A stretch of 30,253 nt of DNA, from positions 1 through 30,253 of the IMG/VR virus record IMGVR_UViG_3300034355_000215; one strand, 5' to 3'. A program made the position numbers and the translations under genes. The stretch's first letter is position 1. Each line of letters opens with the position of its first letter. Below, piece by piece: positions 13,066 through 21,380 of this stretch. Under the pieces are notes generated by a model, which saw only the letters and a list, made by a program, of their open reading frames with translations, ran no database searches and had not been told where the DNA came from. The DNA comes from a virus.

Positions 13066-13560
13066 TTATGCCCAAGCTAATGAAGCACCAGTAAATGCTG
13101 CTGATGTAACTACAACAGTTGCACTTGCATTCAAGTTAGCTGCGATTGCAGCTTCTGTGTCGCCCCATCCGCCAGCTACGTTAGAGTTAGTATCGCTGTC
13201 GTTAGCTGTATCATCAGAAACAACTGCAATAAAATCAGTAGCTGATGGTGTAAATACACCCCATACTTCAACAGTAGTTTGTAATGCACGGATTGCATTT
13301 GAATACAAGCTCAAAGAAGCCATATAGTTAGTAGCTGCAGTTGTAGTTGCATCAGTAGTGTCGATTGCAGTTAAACCGTCTTTTTTAGTTAAATCGTTGT
13401 TACCACCAGTAACGTTTACTTTGATGAAACGTAAGTTACGTGTACCAAAGTTTGTATAGTTAGTACCTTGAGCACCATATGTGTGTTGTGGAACAACACG
13501 ACCATAGTTAGCTGCAACGTTAATACCTTGTGGATTTGTATATGTAAATAATGATGGCAT
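13066..13560 (-). CDS. Probable abundant virion protein, 164 residues
   Basis: A beta-rich protein with high Ala, Thr, Asn and Val content, without cysteine or membrane segments, beginning MPSLFTYTNPQGINVAANYG. It stands alone between a late-type promoter (CTAAATA, 13611-13617) with a strong SD (AGAGGAGAAAT) and a strong terminator. Codons are regular and the gene has the signature of a highly expressed structural protein. It parallels the 137-residue gene at 7769-8182. Tail tube, decoration or fibre-associated roles are all possible; I do not recognise the family. Confidence 0.82.
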   Translation of the reverse strand: MPSLFTYTNPQGINVAANYGRVVPQHTYGAQGTNYTNFGTRNLRFIKVNVTGGNNDLTKKDGLTAIDTTDATTTAATNYMASLSLYSNAIRALQTTVEVWGVFTPSATDFIAVVSDDTANDSDTNSNVAGGWGDTEAAIAANLNASATVVVTSAAFTGASLAWA

Positions 13561-13584
13561 GATATTTCTCCTCTATTACCATAA

Positions 13585-13602
13585 ACTTACTACTCTGTAA
13601 GT
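13585..13602 (-). promoter_or_regulatory. 5' leader hairpin of the 164-residue gene
   Basis: ACTTAC-AGAGTA-GTAAGT forms a hairpin between the late motif and the SD. It would lie close to the 5' end of the mRNA and may protect it from decay. Confidence 0.4.
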
Positions 13603-13610
13603 GTTATAAT

Positions 13611-13617
13611 TATTTAG
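13611..13617 (-). promoter_or_regulatory. Late-type promoter (CTAAATA) of the 164-residue gene
   Basis: GCTAAATAATTATAAC on the minus strand lies 51 bp before the ATG in an otherwise empty 80-bp gap. It differs from the T4 consensus in the first bases. The nearby TATAAC could be an alternative -10. Confidence 0.5.
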
Positions 13618-13640
13618 CTTCAAAACTAAAAATTATAGGT

Positions 13641-13892
13641 TTATCGTTTATTTTCTGATATTCGTTTAATGCTACGTTTGAATTTATTGCAGTCATTCGA
13701 TTTAATACTATTAATAAATCTACGCTCTAATTCGGCTGCAGTTTCTATATCGTATTGTTCTCTAATTAATTCTAATAAATTAATTGCACTTTCAATTATG
13801 TTAGATCCGCGACTTTCAATTACTAATGCTGGATCTCTGTTAAGGTTAATATCACTTAGTTCTTGTAAAATAGAACGAGTACTTTTTCTCAT
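13641..13892 (-). CDS. Hypothetical helical protein, 83 residues
   Basis: An all-helical, strongly charged small protein. The pattern ESAINLLELIREQYDIETA then ELERRFINSIKSND and a basic tail (RSIKRISENKR) suggests two or three amphipathic helices. The N-terminus MRKSTRSILQELSDI contains an LxE site. An SD-like GGAATAAC precedes the ATG, which lies 2 bp after the stop of the metallopeptidase gene. I have seen similar short ORFs in marine T4-like phages but know no function. Confidence 0.72.
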   Translation of the reverse strand: MRKSTRSILQELSDINLNRDPALVIESRGSNIIESAINLLELIREQYDIETAAELERRFINSIKSNDCNKFKRSIKRISENKR

Positions 13893-13894
13893 AG

Positions 13895-14296
13895 TTATTC
13901 CACAGCTTGTTGTTTAAATAAATTAGGGTGCATTTTACCCCATTTACGCATGATAACAGCAGCTTGCGCATTTGCTTCGTTTTCATGATCGCTCCCATCG
14001 TTGCCACTGTCTGGAGTTAACTCATTGTTTAAGTCTTGTCTATAATGCACAAGCTCATGTGCTAACGTTCTACATACATCCATAATATGTCTATTAGATA
14101 AGGTAACAGTTATATGTTTATCACCGTATCCGCCAAATGATCTAAATTCTACACTACGATCGTTACCGTCTTGCATTTCGATATTTGGTAATTCTTGTAA
14201 ACCTAATTCAGAAGATGCAAATTTAATAAATTTACTAATTATATTAGTAGCGTTATTGCGAGATAACCCTTCTGTTAATATTTCATGTACTTTCAT
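13895..14296 (-). CDS. Zinc metallopeptidase (HExxH), putative packaged enzyme
   Basis: A 133-residue protein with the zincin motif His80-Glu81-Leu-Val-His84 (TLAHELVHYRQDL). It is followed about 20 residues later by DHENEANAQAA, whose Glu105 or Glu107 is a good third zinc ligand. This is the gluzincin layout. It is a minimal peptidase domain without signal peptide. The N-terminus MKVHEILTEG closely resembles T4 capsid-targeting peptides (MKTYQEFIAE in internal proteins), with a gp21-type LxE cleavage site after residue 9. It could be packed into the head and injected, or act in virion maturation; both are inference. It lies 15 bp after a 61-residue gene and 2 bp before the next. Confidence 0.82.
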   Translation of the reverse strand: MKVHEILTEGLSRNNATNIISKFIKFASSELGLQELPNIEMQDGNDRSVEFRSFGGYGDKHITVTLSNRHIMDVCRTLAHELVHYRQDLNNELTPDSGNDGSDHENEANAQAAVIMRKWGKMHPNLFKQQAVE

Positions 14297-14311
14297 AATA
14301 ATACTTATCTT

Positions 14312-14497
14312 CTACATGATTAACGCTAATATAAATGCATCTTCACTACTAATAGCATCAATATTTAGTCTAGCATTTTCTTGTTCAAACAACTCTAACC
14401 CTTGATTTGCAGTGTCATACCGTACTGCAGCAACTGTTGGTTGACCACTGCTTGTACTACTAGTTCCGTTGTTTAAATATGTTGAAAGTTTTATCAT
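14312..14497 (-). CDS. Hypothetical protein, 61 residues
   Basis: A short protein with a Ser/Thr/Gly-rich stretch (NNGTSSTSSGQPTVAAVRYD) and an acidic helical end. No known motif. It has its own late promoter at 14514-14520 and a good SD (AAAGGAATAAC). Its position after the tail-fibre assembly gene suggests a minor tail or virion protein. Function unknown. Confidence 0.68.
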   Translation of the reverse strand: MIKLSTYLNNGTSSTSSGQPTVAAVRYDTANQGLELFEQENARLNIDAISSEDAFILALIM

Positions 14498-14513
14498 TGT
14501 TATTCCTTTACTA

Positions 14514-14520
14514 TATTTAT
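14514..14520 (-). promoter_or_regulatory. Late promoter overlapping a stop codon
   Basis: AATAAATATAG on the minus strand lies 17 bp before ATG 14497 and partly overlaps the 3' end (TAA) of the 149-residue gene. Confidence 0.65.
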
Positions 14521-14970
14521 TTAAATAGGAGTATCCGGAAATGTAACATTAAACGGAAAACCTTCTTGTGTAGTAATATCACGTAACGATTGTCTGTATG
14601 TAGACCAAGATGTTTTAACTGCTTTAGTAAACGGTGCATCAGTTACTTGTGTCCAGTCAGACTCTTTTAATAATTGATCGCGTTTTTCTCTAACATTTGC
14701 AGATTCAACTGCAATATCAGCTGCAAGATCTTCTTCAGTCTTATCAGCAACTTCAACAGTAAAGACTTGATTATCTTCAATAACTGGCTCACAACTAACT
14801 AATTTTTCAGTACTTTTATTATGAGGTCTCCATACAGTTACACCAAGAGCAGAATTTTCTTTCATAAATTCATCGTTTGGGCCAGTTGGCGGAAATGTAG
14901 TGTTTGAGAACACCTCCTTATAATGGCCAATTTTTACTATTTTATTGTTTTTAATTAATGCTATTTCCAT
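14521..14970 (-). CDS. Tail fibre assembly chaperone-like protein
   Basis: A 149-residue protein. The C-terminal segment from residue 90, REKRDQLLKESDWTQ then WSTYRQSLRDI and GFPFNVTFP, is the typical signature of the phage tail assembly chaperone family (often fused to or beside tail-fibre genes). The N-terminal half, a small beta domain with ...KIVKIGHYKEVF, resembles fibre tip segments. It would help fold or attach the neighbouring lectin-like fibre proteins. It starts 9 bp after the LamG-like gene with an AAGGAATAATC SD. Family assignment of the C-terminal part is good; whether it stays in the virion is unclear. Confidence 0.85.
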   Translation of the reverse strand: MEIALIKNNKIVKIGHYKEVFSNTTFPPTGPNDEFMKENSALGVTVWRPHNKSTEKLVSCEPVIEDNQVFTVEVADKTEEDLAADIAVESANVREKRDQLLKESDWTQVTDAPFTKAVKTSWSTYRQSLRDITTQEGFPFNVTFPDTPI

Positions 14971-14979
14971 GATTATTCC

Positions 14980-16428
14980 TTATGATACAGGCAATTGATA
15001 TGTTGGGGGAGTAAAGTTAGCAGTGTATCTTGCAGTACCTTTAGTAACACGAAAGTTATCAATATATCCATTAATATAATCACCATTTGAAGTCTGTCTA
15101 ACACCAATTGTCCACGGTTGTCCTGCAGAGTCAATAGATGTTGATGATGTAAAAGTTGATTCTTGTACACCGTTAACAAACATTCTAAATGTAGATCCGG
15201 ATCTACTTACAGCTACATGATACCATACATTATTTACTATGTTAGTTGTACTTGCAACAACTGACCCTGAACCTGGGTTTATATTATATGAATAGAAATT
15301 AAATCCAGAGCCACCGCCGGCAGCTTGTACAAATAAATCAATGCTGCCAGCTGCCCATCCAATTACACTTGAAGTTGAAAATAATGACGGATAATTTGGA
15401 AATCCGGCTACTCTACTAGTTTGATTAAACCACAGCTCAATTGTAAAATCAGAAGTTCCAAAATATAAACTAGAATTGGTCGGTATTGTTAAGTAATCTC
15501 CTACTCCGTCTAAATAAATGCTTCCGGTTCCTGCTATTTTTTTACTAGTATTAACTTGTGTATTACCGGAAAGTGTTACTGTTCTAGCATACGTGCTTAT
15601 ATCGGTAATTGATGTACTTCCGTTTGATCCGTCTCCGGTTAATGCTAATAATACGCTACTCCATAACGGATCAACAGTTGGTGGAACAACAGATGACGCC
15701 GTAGGCAACGCTGCAGTTGGAGGCGTAAAGTTAGCAGTGTATCGTGCTAATCCTTTAGTAATACGGCAATCATCAACAAATCCATTAAATGACCCGTTAT
15801 TACTCCATCCAAAATATGCAGGACCTTGTTGATCGTCAATTGCTCCAGAGATTGTAAAGCACGGATATCCAACTCCGTTACAATATAATGTAATTTGTGT
15901 TCCATATCGTACTACTGCCAAGTGTATCCATGAACCTGCAGAATATGTGCCGTACCCGCTGGTACTAAGCCAATTAGATCCGCCACTGTTACGAACTAAT
16001 ACATAAAAATTAGAACTACCATTTTGAGTTTCTAATCTTAGCGAACCGTAGGTAGTACCAGAGTTAATGTTAACCGAAAACACTCCTTGGAATGCAGCAA
16101 TTGCATTAAAATATGCCCAACATTCTACTGTAAAATCACCTGATCTAAAATTAAAATCTGGAGAATAAGCTGCTTTAAGATATGACCCACTAGGGACTGA
16201 GACGCCTGGTGTACATACCATGCTTCCAGTTCCAAATTTCTTAGTTGCAGTTGACACAGTTGCATTATTTACAGTAATAGATTTTGGTACCAAACTTAAA
16301 TCTGAAAATGATGTACTGCCATTAGTCCCGTCACAATTAAACATCAATACAACGTTATCAAAATACGGGTCTAACCCGCTAGTACTTGAACTAGTTGATA
16401 CTGAATTTATAATTTTACGAACAATCAT
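14980..16428 (-). CDS. Adhesin with two tandem LamG/ConA-like lectin domains
   Basis: A 482-residue protein made of two homologous halves (about residues 20-245 and 252-480). Each opens with a WSSV/FDNV-x-x-L-x-x-x-DG-x-NGSTS segment, contains SGDFTVECW or TSDFTIELW in the middle, and closes with DDCRITKGLARYTANFTPP or DNFRVTKGTARYTANFTPP. This is the laminin-G / concanavalin-like jelly-roll pattern used for carbohydrate binding. It would bind host surface glycans. A Ser/Thr-rich N-terminal 18 residues may be the attachment. The start forms TAATG with the upstream gene. The halves have diverged, so they may recognise different sugars. Confidence 0.88.
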   Translation of the reverse strand: MIVRKIINSVSTSSSTSGLDPYFDNVVLMFNCDGTNGSTSFSDLSLVPKSITVNNATVSTATKKFGTGSMVCTPGVSVPSGSYLKAAYSPDFNFRSGDFTVECWAYFNAIAAFQGVFSVNINSGTTYGSLRLETQNGSSNFYVLVRNSGGSNWLSTSGYGTYSAGSWIHLAVVRYGTQITLYCNGVGYPCFTISGAIDDQQGPAYFGWSNNGSFNGFVDDCRITKGLARYTANFTPPTAALPTASSVVPPTVDPLWSSVLLALTGDGSNGSTSITDISTYARTVTLSGNTQVNTSKKIAGTGSIYLDGVGDYLTIPTNSSLYFGTSDFTIELWFNQTSRVAGFPNYPSLFSTSSVIGWAAGSIDLFVQAAGGGSGFNFYSYNINPGSGSVVASTTNIVNNVWYHVAVSRSGSTFRMFVNGVQESTFTSSTSIDSAGQPWTIGVRQTSNGDYINGYIDNFRVTKGTARYTANFTPPTYQLPVS

Positions 16429-16913
16429 TATTTTATATCCTTACCAACTAATAATCCTGTCCACGTAGCTCCAGCATCGTATGTATAAAACACAAAACTG
16501 TCACGGCCTGCAGATGTTAATCCACTCGGAGCTGTGCCGCTCACCCATTTAACAGTAGAAGTGCCACCAGCAGCCACTGACAATGTCCATGTAATAGTTG
16601 CTAATCCAGCATTAGTTAAATCCAACACAAATGAACCAACCGTACCAGTAGTTGGAATGTTGCTTACCGTAAATGAAACAGTAGTAGCAGTTAATGTCTT
16701 GGTAAAGTATGAACCTAACGACAAATCTATGTCTAATGCAGCCATTGCTACTTTAGTTTCATAAGAACCTAATGCAGTAATAGTCTTATTAGTTAATGTT
16801 TGAGTATCGGTTGTGCCAACAATTGTTCCAGCAGGGTAACCTGCTATAGTATCAGTAGTTTGTAATTCTTGTATTGTAGTGCCGTTAAGCACTAATGGAT
16901 ATCTTGCTGTCAT
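16428..16913 (-). CDS. Tail fibre-like protein, 161 residues
   Basis: A beta-rich protein starting MTARYPLVLNGTTIQELQTTD and containing TQTLTNKTI, a segment typical of phage tail fibre proteins where it precedes a trimeric beta domain. The C-terminal part (GTSTVKWVSG, then TYDAGATWTGLLVG) fits a receptor-binding beta sandwich. It starts by TAATG overlap with the preceding gene and ends the same way, so it belongs to a translationally coupled adhesin series. The specific role is not known. Confidence 0.78.
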   Translation of the reverse strand: MTARYPLVLNGTTIQELQTTDTIAGYPAGTIVGTTDTQTLTNKTITALGSYETKVAMAALDIDLSLGSYFTKTLTATTVSFTVSNIPTTGTVGSFVLDLTNAGLATITWTLSVAAGGTSTVKWVSGTAPSGLTSAGRDSFVFYTYDAGATWTGLLVGKDIK

Positions 16914-18286
16914 TAAGTTATACTCACCTGTATTGTTGTACTAGAACGGTTTAAAACTGCTAGGTATCCAGTAGTTAAAAGGACACTTGAACTTGTAGTT
17001 CCGTCTCTTTTTAAAACTTCTACTGTTTTTGAAATTGTTCCCCAACTAGCAGTAGTACCGTCTGTTGTTAGATATTTAGTAGCATTGCCTGTTTGTGATG
17101 GCAATGAAATGGGCGCAGGTTGCGAACTCCAAGTAGTGCCATCACTAGTTAATACGTTACCAGTAGTGCCCGGAGCAACAACTTGTAATGCACTGGTGCC
17201 ATTACCTAATAATACATTGTTTGCAGCTAATTCTGCCCCTGATTCACCTAACGACCGCCAAGTTGATGTTGCTTCAATGTATATAAATGAAACATATACC
17301 CCATTAGTAGATAACACATATGAAGAACTTCCGTCAATAGTTTTACCACTGCCTGGAATTAATGTAACATTATGTGTAGAAAATGAATTAGTTGAATCAA
17401 CAATACCAATTATAGATCCGTCAACCGGAGCACTTGGAAATGTAATTGAAAAACTAGCAGCAGATGAATCGCATCTAACTAAATCGTTTCCTGAAGCAAC
17501 ATAGTTGTTGGATATAATAGCAGTTGAATTTAATGCACCATCATTATGAATAATAGGTGTTTCAAGTATTTTCCAGTTTAAATCTGCTAGCACATAAACA
17601 ACTGAAATATAAGTACCGCTTATATCTAAAATAACACCAGTATTATTTTCAATCGTTTTGCCAGTGTTTGGTAAAAGAGTAACTGGATGTTCTGCAAACT
17701 TAGAATCTACATCTGTAATACCAATTATTGCCCCATCGGGCGGGTTTAATGGAAGTGTTACTGAAAAACTGCTAGCAGTTGAATTACATCTAACTAAATC
17801 GTTTGCAACTGCAGTATACGCAGAAGTTTTAATTGGTGTTGGTGATAAACCCCCGCCGCCTCCCCCGCCGCCTCCTAATACACTAGCACCGGAACTATCA
17901 ACAATGTCGCCACCTGACGGTAATTGTATTTCGCCATCGCTATTAAATGTCCAAGTATTAGCATTATTGACTATTGTTAAATCGCCATTAATAGTTGCTC
18001 CAGCAAACGTAGGACTTGCAGTAGTTTGCAAATCCTGCGGAGTGCCAATAGTAATAACTGTTCCAACTGTAGTAACAGTTACGCCGTAGTTAGTACTAAA
18101 TGTTGGAGTATTTATTAAATCTGCATAATCATTACTTATTGTTACAATCGAGTCAACAGAAGAGACTGTTTTTTTAATAAACAGTCTCCCGTCGTATGTA
18201 TTAATTGATAACTCACCTGAAGATAAATCACTTACTAATGGTACCTTTAAATGTGTATTACTTCGTTTATGTAAAATAAGTGTCAT
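16913..18286 (-). CDS. Tail fibre with attachment module, polyGly linker and duplicated domain
   Basis: A 457-residue protein in four parts. Residues 1-45 (LHKRSNTHLKVPLVSDLSSG, then YDGRLFIKK) are the shared attachment module. Residues 45-135 are beta-rich. A run of nine glycines lies near residues 138-146. Two similar domains of about 85 residues follow, starting near 157 and 258, each with NDLVRC(N/D)S, then FS-V/I-T-P and IIGI-D and GKTI. Their similarity shows an internal duplication. The last 90 residues look like a fibre tip (TGNVLTSDGTTWSS). It probably binds the host surface. SD AAGG precedes the ATG, 10 bp after the upstream gene. Confidence 0.82.
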   Translation of the reverse strand: MTLILHKRSNTHLKVPLVSDLSSGELSINTYDGRLFIKKTVSSVDSIVTISNDYADLINTPTFSTNYGVTVTTVGTVITIGTPQDLQTTASPTFAGATINGDLTIVNNANTWTFNSDGEIQLPSGGDIVDSSGASVLGGGGGGGGGLSPTPIKTSAYTAVANDLVRCNSTASSFSVTLPLNPPDGAIIGITDVDSKFAEHPVTLLPNTGKTIENNTGVILDISGTYISVVYVLADLNWKILETPIIHNDGALNSTAIISNNYVASGNDLVRCDSSAASFSITFPSAPVDGSIIGIVDSTNSFSTHNVTLIPGSGKTIDGSSSYVLSTNGVYVSFIYIEATSTWRSLGESGAELAANNVLLGNGTSALQVVAPGTTGNVLTSDGTTWSSQPAPISLPSQTGNATKYLTTDGTTASWGTISKTVEVLKRDGTTSSSVLLTTGYLAVLNRSSTTIQVSIT

Positions 18287-18296
18287 AATAGCCTTA

Positions 18297-21017
18297 TTAG
18301 AAAGTACCGCCGTCTACGTCTGCCCATGATGGAAGACCACTGGTTGGATCTAGTAACATTACTTGACCTGGGTTGCCTTTAGCAAGTTTTGATAAAGTAT
18401 TAGTTGCAGATGCATATAGAATATCACCAGCTGCGTATGTGCTAAACCCGGTACCGCCGTATGCTGATGCAACTACTGTACCTTGCCAAGTACCAGTTCC
18501 AATTGTACCTAATGTAGTAATACTTGTTTGACCAACGTATGTGCTAGCAATGTCAATGCTATCAGCATTTATAGTAATTCTGTTTGTAGTACCGCCGATA
18601 TCAAACACACCGGCGTCAAATGTTAAACCTGCACCAGCTGCTGATGATGCAATTTGTACATTACCACCGCTTACTGTAAGACCATTTGAAGTGTTTACGC
18701 TAAATGAGTTACCAGTTAATGTTAACCCTGCACCTGCAAGCCACGAACCTTGTCCAGCAAACTGTGTAAATGTAATTTCAGTTGTACCAAAAACTACACC
18801 TTCAACTGATTGTACATAACCATAACCTGAGTCATTAACATAAACAAAGTCACCACCGCCTAAATCACCATATCCAAATGCAAGGTTAACTGCACCAGTT
18901 GTACCGTGGTTAGTAGTTAATGTAATTTGAGTTGGGCTATCGATCGATGCAATTTGTGCTCCTGCCCCTAATACACCGGATCCGCCTACTTTGTATGCAG
19001 GCATACCAACTCTTAATTTTTCAGTAGTACCGACTGAAAATACAATAGTTGCAACACCAGATGTTAACGTAGATGTAAATCCATTTTGTGCATATGACAT
19101 ATCAGCATCGATTGCACGAACAAATGTAGTAGCAGTTGCCCAAACATAGATACCGTTTTGTTTTTTGTCTGTTTGCCCTATTAACAATACACGTTCACCG
19201 CCATGATCGGTAAATGTTGCAGTTTCAGCGCCGCCTAACCATGTATATGTAAATGTAGGAGCAGCTGAGAATGTTAAGTATGAACCTGGACCAAAATCGC
19301 CTAAGTACGGAGCAGTAGCAGGACCTGCAGTATATGTAGCTGCCCCGGCATCTGCTAGTAATACAAAGTCAACCGGCGCATGTGTATGTAAGCCTTGTGC
19401 TAGTGAATCAACATAATCTTTAGTTACAGCATCTGTTGCAGCAGTTGGGTCACCTAAGTTTGTAAGTTTATATCCATTTAACGATACTGTACCGTTAAAT
19501 GATGAAGTACCAATTACATTTAATGTGCCACCAACTTCTGTATTACCAGTAGCTGATGCAACTGTAAATTTACTAGTAGCAACCGAAAAATCGCCCGAAA
19601 ATGCACCAGACCCTGCAGTTACTGCAGCTAATGTAGATGTACCAGTTACGTTTAATGTACCAGCAACTGCAGTGTTACCTGTTGATGCAGCAACTGTAAA
19701 TTTGTTAGTGTTTACGTTAAAGTTACCAGTAACGTCAGTTTGTCCAGTTACGTTTAATGTACCAGCAACTGCAGTATTACCAGTTAATGCTGCAACTGTA
19801 AATTTGTTAGTAGCAATTGCAAAGTCACCACCTGCGCTTAATGTGCCAGCAGCTGCAGTATTACCCGTAGCCGAAGCAACTGTAAACTTGTTAGTAGCAA
19901 CTGCAAAGTCACCTGACAAGTTTAATGCAGTTAATGAAGTTGTACCAGTAACACCTAATGTACCAGCAATTGTAGTATCACCTGTTGCTGCGGCAATTGT
20001 AAATTTAGTAGTAGCAACTGCAATGTCACCGGAGAATGTAGCTGAAGTTGAACTTAACGTACCAGTAGTAGTATTGCCGGCATGTAATGTGCCTGATATA
20101 GTAGTGTTGCCTGATGCAGTATCAACTACAAATTTATCAGTCGACCCGTCAGTAATTTTAAAATATTCAGCCGCAGCAGTCGAGTTACCTGAAATAGTAA
20201 GACCATTACTAAATGTAGCCAAGTCAGTAAATGCTGAAGTACCAACAACACTTAAATTACCGCCAGTCCAAATATTTCCAGCAATGCCTGCTCCGCCTGC
20301 AACTTGTAATGCACCTGAAGTAGCATTGCCTGTATTTGCAGTAGTTTGTAATAATTTTAAAGCAGCTATGTCTAATTTTGCAACTTCTACTGCAGAAGTG
20401 TTGTTACTTGCATAAAAGTGTAATATGTCATCACTTACACCAGGTGACGTTTCTGCAATAATATATGTAAGATTATCAACTGATCTTACGCCGCCTAATG
20501 ATGCCCAGTTACCTGCACCGCTTGTACCAGTATAACCTTCAAACGAGTTAGTAGTTGTGTTATAACGAATCGCACCTGATATTGCAGGACTTTGCTGTGC
20601 AGTAGTACCATTTGGAAGAATAAATGCATTAGTACCGCTAATTTGCACATACCCTGTTCCATTTGGAGTAAGTGTAATGTTACCATTTGAATTAGTAGAA
20701 CTAATAACACCTGTGCTGCCAGTAAGTGTTAAATTGCCAACATTGATTACATCAATTTTGCTGTTTGAATCAACAATAAGTGCAGAGCTTGCAGTTAAAG
20801 TACCAGCAACATGATCTAACATGTCTGTAAAATATTTACCACCAACTACAAACGGAGTAGTACTTGCGTCATCTGCGCCTATCCCGATAAATAATCTGTC
20901 ACCAGTATTTGACTGGGTACCTAAAAGTGATGAATACCCTAATTCACCAACTGCAAGTGTACCGGTGGTAATTGCAGTAGTACTGGTTCTTTTAATTCTT
21001 ATTTTTGAACTTGCCAT
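18297..21017 (-). CDS. Large repetitive tail fibre, 906 residues
   Basis: The largest gene of the window. The first 60 residues (KIRIKRTSTTAITTGTLAVG, then DRLFIGIG) form the attachment module. Residues about 290-490 hold six or more imperfect repeats around TNKFTVA-ATGNTAVAGTLNVTG, which would fold as a long trimeric beta shaft. Then LGDPTAATDAVTKDYVD, a frequent phage fibre motif, leads into a globular region ending in a Gly-rich tip. The protein probably forms the long shaft of a side fibre. The repeats are also visible in DNA. The ATG has SD AGGAC, and the gene starts 12 bp after its upstream neighbour. Confidence 0.88.
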   Translation of the reverse strand: MASSKIRIKRTSTTAITTGTLAVGELGYSSLLGTQSNTGDRLFIGIGADDASTTPFVVGGKYFTDMLDHVAGTLTASSALIVDSNSKIDVINVGNLTLTGSTGVISSTNSNGNITLTPNGTGYVQISGTNAFILPNGTTAQQSPAISGAIRYNTTTNSFEGYTGTSGAGNWASLGGVRSVDNLTYIIAETSPGVSDDILHFYASNNTSAVEVAKLDIAALKLLQTTANTGNATSGALQVAGGAGIAGNIWTGGNLSVVGTSAFTDLATFSNGLTISGNSTAAAEYFKITDGSTDKFVVDTASGNTTISGTLHAGNTTTGTLSSTSATFSGDIAVATTKFTIAAATGDTTIAGTLGVTGTTSLTALNLSGDFAVATNKFTVASATGNTAAAGTLSAGGDFAIATNKFTVAALTGNTAVAGTLNVTGQTDVTGNFNVNTNKFTVAASTGNTAVAGTLNVTGTSTLAAVTAGSGAFSGDFSVATSKFTVASATGNTEVGGTLNVIGTSSFNGTVSLNGYKLTNLGDPTAATDAVTKDYVDSLAQGLHTHAPVDFVLLADAGAATYTAGPATAPYLGDFGPGSYLTFSAAPTFTYTWLGGAETATFTDHGGERVLLIGQTDKKQNGIYVWATATTFVRAIDADMSYAQNGFTSTLTSGVATIVFSVGTTEKLRVGMPAYKVGGSGVLGAGAQIASIDSPTQITLTTNHGTTGAVNLAFGYGDLGGGDFVYVNDSGYGYVQSVEGVVFGTTEITFTQFAGQGSWLAGAGLTLTGNSFSVNTSNGLTVSGGNVQIASSAAGAGLTFDAGVFDIGGTTNRITINADSIDIASTYVGQTSITTLGTIGTGTWQGTVVASAYGGTGFSTYAAGDILYASATNTLSKLAKGNPGQVMLLDPTSGLPSWADVDGGTF
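19550..20150 (-). repeat. Imperfect tandem repeats in the tail fibre shaft
   Basis: About seven diverged units encode (T/S)KFTVA-ATGNT-V-GTLNV-G. They share short identical blocks such as TAAATTTGTTAGT on the plus strand. Divergence between units suggests older expansion than the 36-bp repeats elsewhere. Confidence 0.8.
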
Positions 21018-21029
21018 ATAATTGTCCTG

Positions 21030-21380
21030 TTAAAATACTCCGCCATCCATATTTTGATTTGATAGTGAAGTTTGAACGTCCCATTGTTCTGTTATTGCGT
21101 TATAAATTAATAATGATCCGTCTGCTAAATCCCCGGGAACGACATCAGGAATCTCTATAACTTTATTTATCTGTGGACCTGGAATCCCTTGCGGCCCTTG
21201 AGGTCCAACAGGTCCTTGTGGTCCTGATGCATACAGCAAATCATTCCAGTGCAGTACGCCGTTACCTATTTTAAATTTTTCTGTATCCAATTCTAATGCT
21301 AGTTCGCCCTCTGCAAGAATTGGATTTACGTTAGACCATAACTGTGCAGATCCTCGACGTATTTGAATTTGAACTGCCAT
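21030..21380 (-). CDS. Short collagen-like tail fibre protein, 116 residues
   Basis: Residues 1-45 are the attachment module in its clearest form (MAVQIQIRRGSAQLWSNV, then ILAEGELALELDTEKFKIG). A collagen-like Gly-Pro-Gln stretch (GPQGPVGPQGPQGIPGPQ) follows at about 54-70, and the end is a short beta tip with NAITEQWDVQTSLS. Phage collagen-like segments form trimeric rods. The start overlaps the upstream gene by TAATG. This may be a linker or short fibre. Confidence 0.82.
   Translation of the reverse strand: MAVQIQIRRGSAQLWSNVNPILAEGELALELDTEKFKIGNGVLHWNDLLYASGPQGPVGPQGPQGIPGPQINKVIEIPDVVPGDLADGSLLIYNAITEQWDVQTSLSNQNMDGGVF

Noticed and set aside
18110-18118. ATAAATA on the minus strand inside the 457-residue fibre gene, and a similar one near 21165
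   Set aside because: No gene start or SD follows at a suitable distance; such matches are expected by chance in AT-rich DNA.
19525-20415. Long plus-strand open frame (296 codons) opposite the large tail fibre
   Set aside because: It is a mirror of the repeat-rich fibre gene: low-complexity Val/Ala/Pro composition, no SD, and the minus frame has clear fibre motifs.
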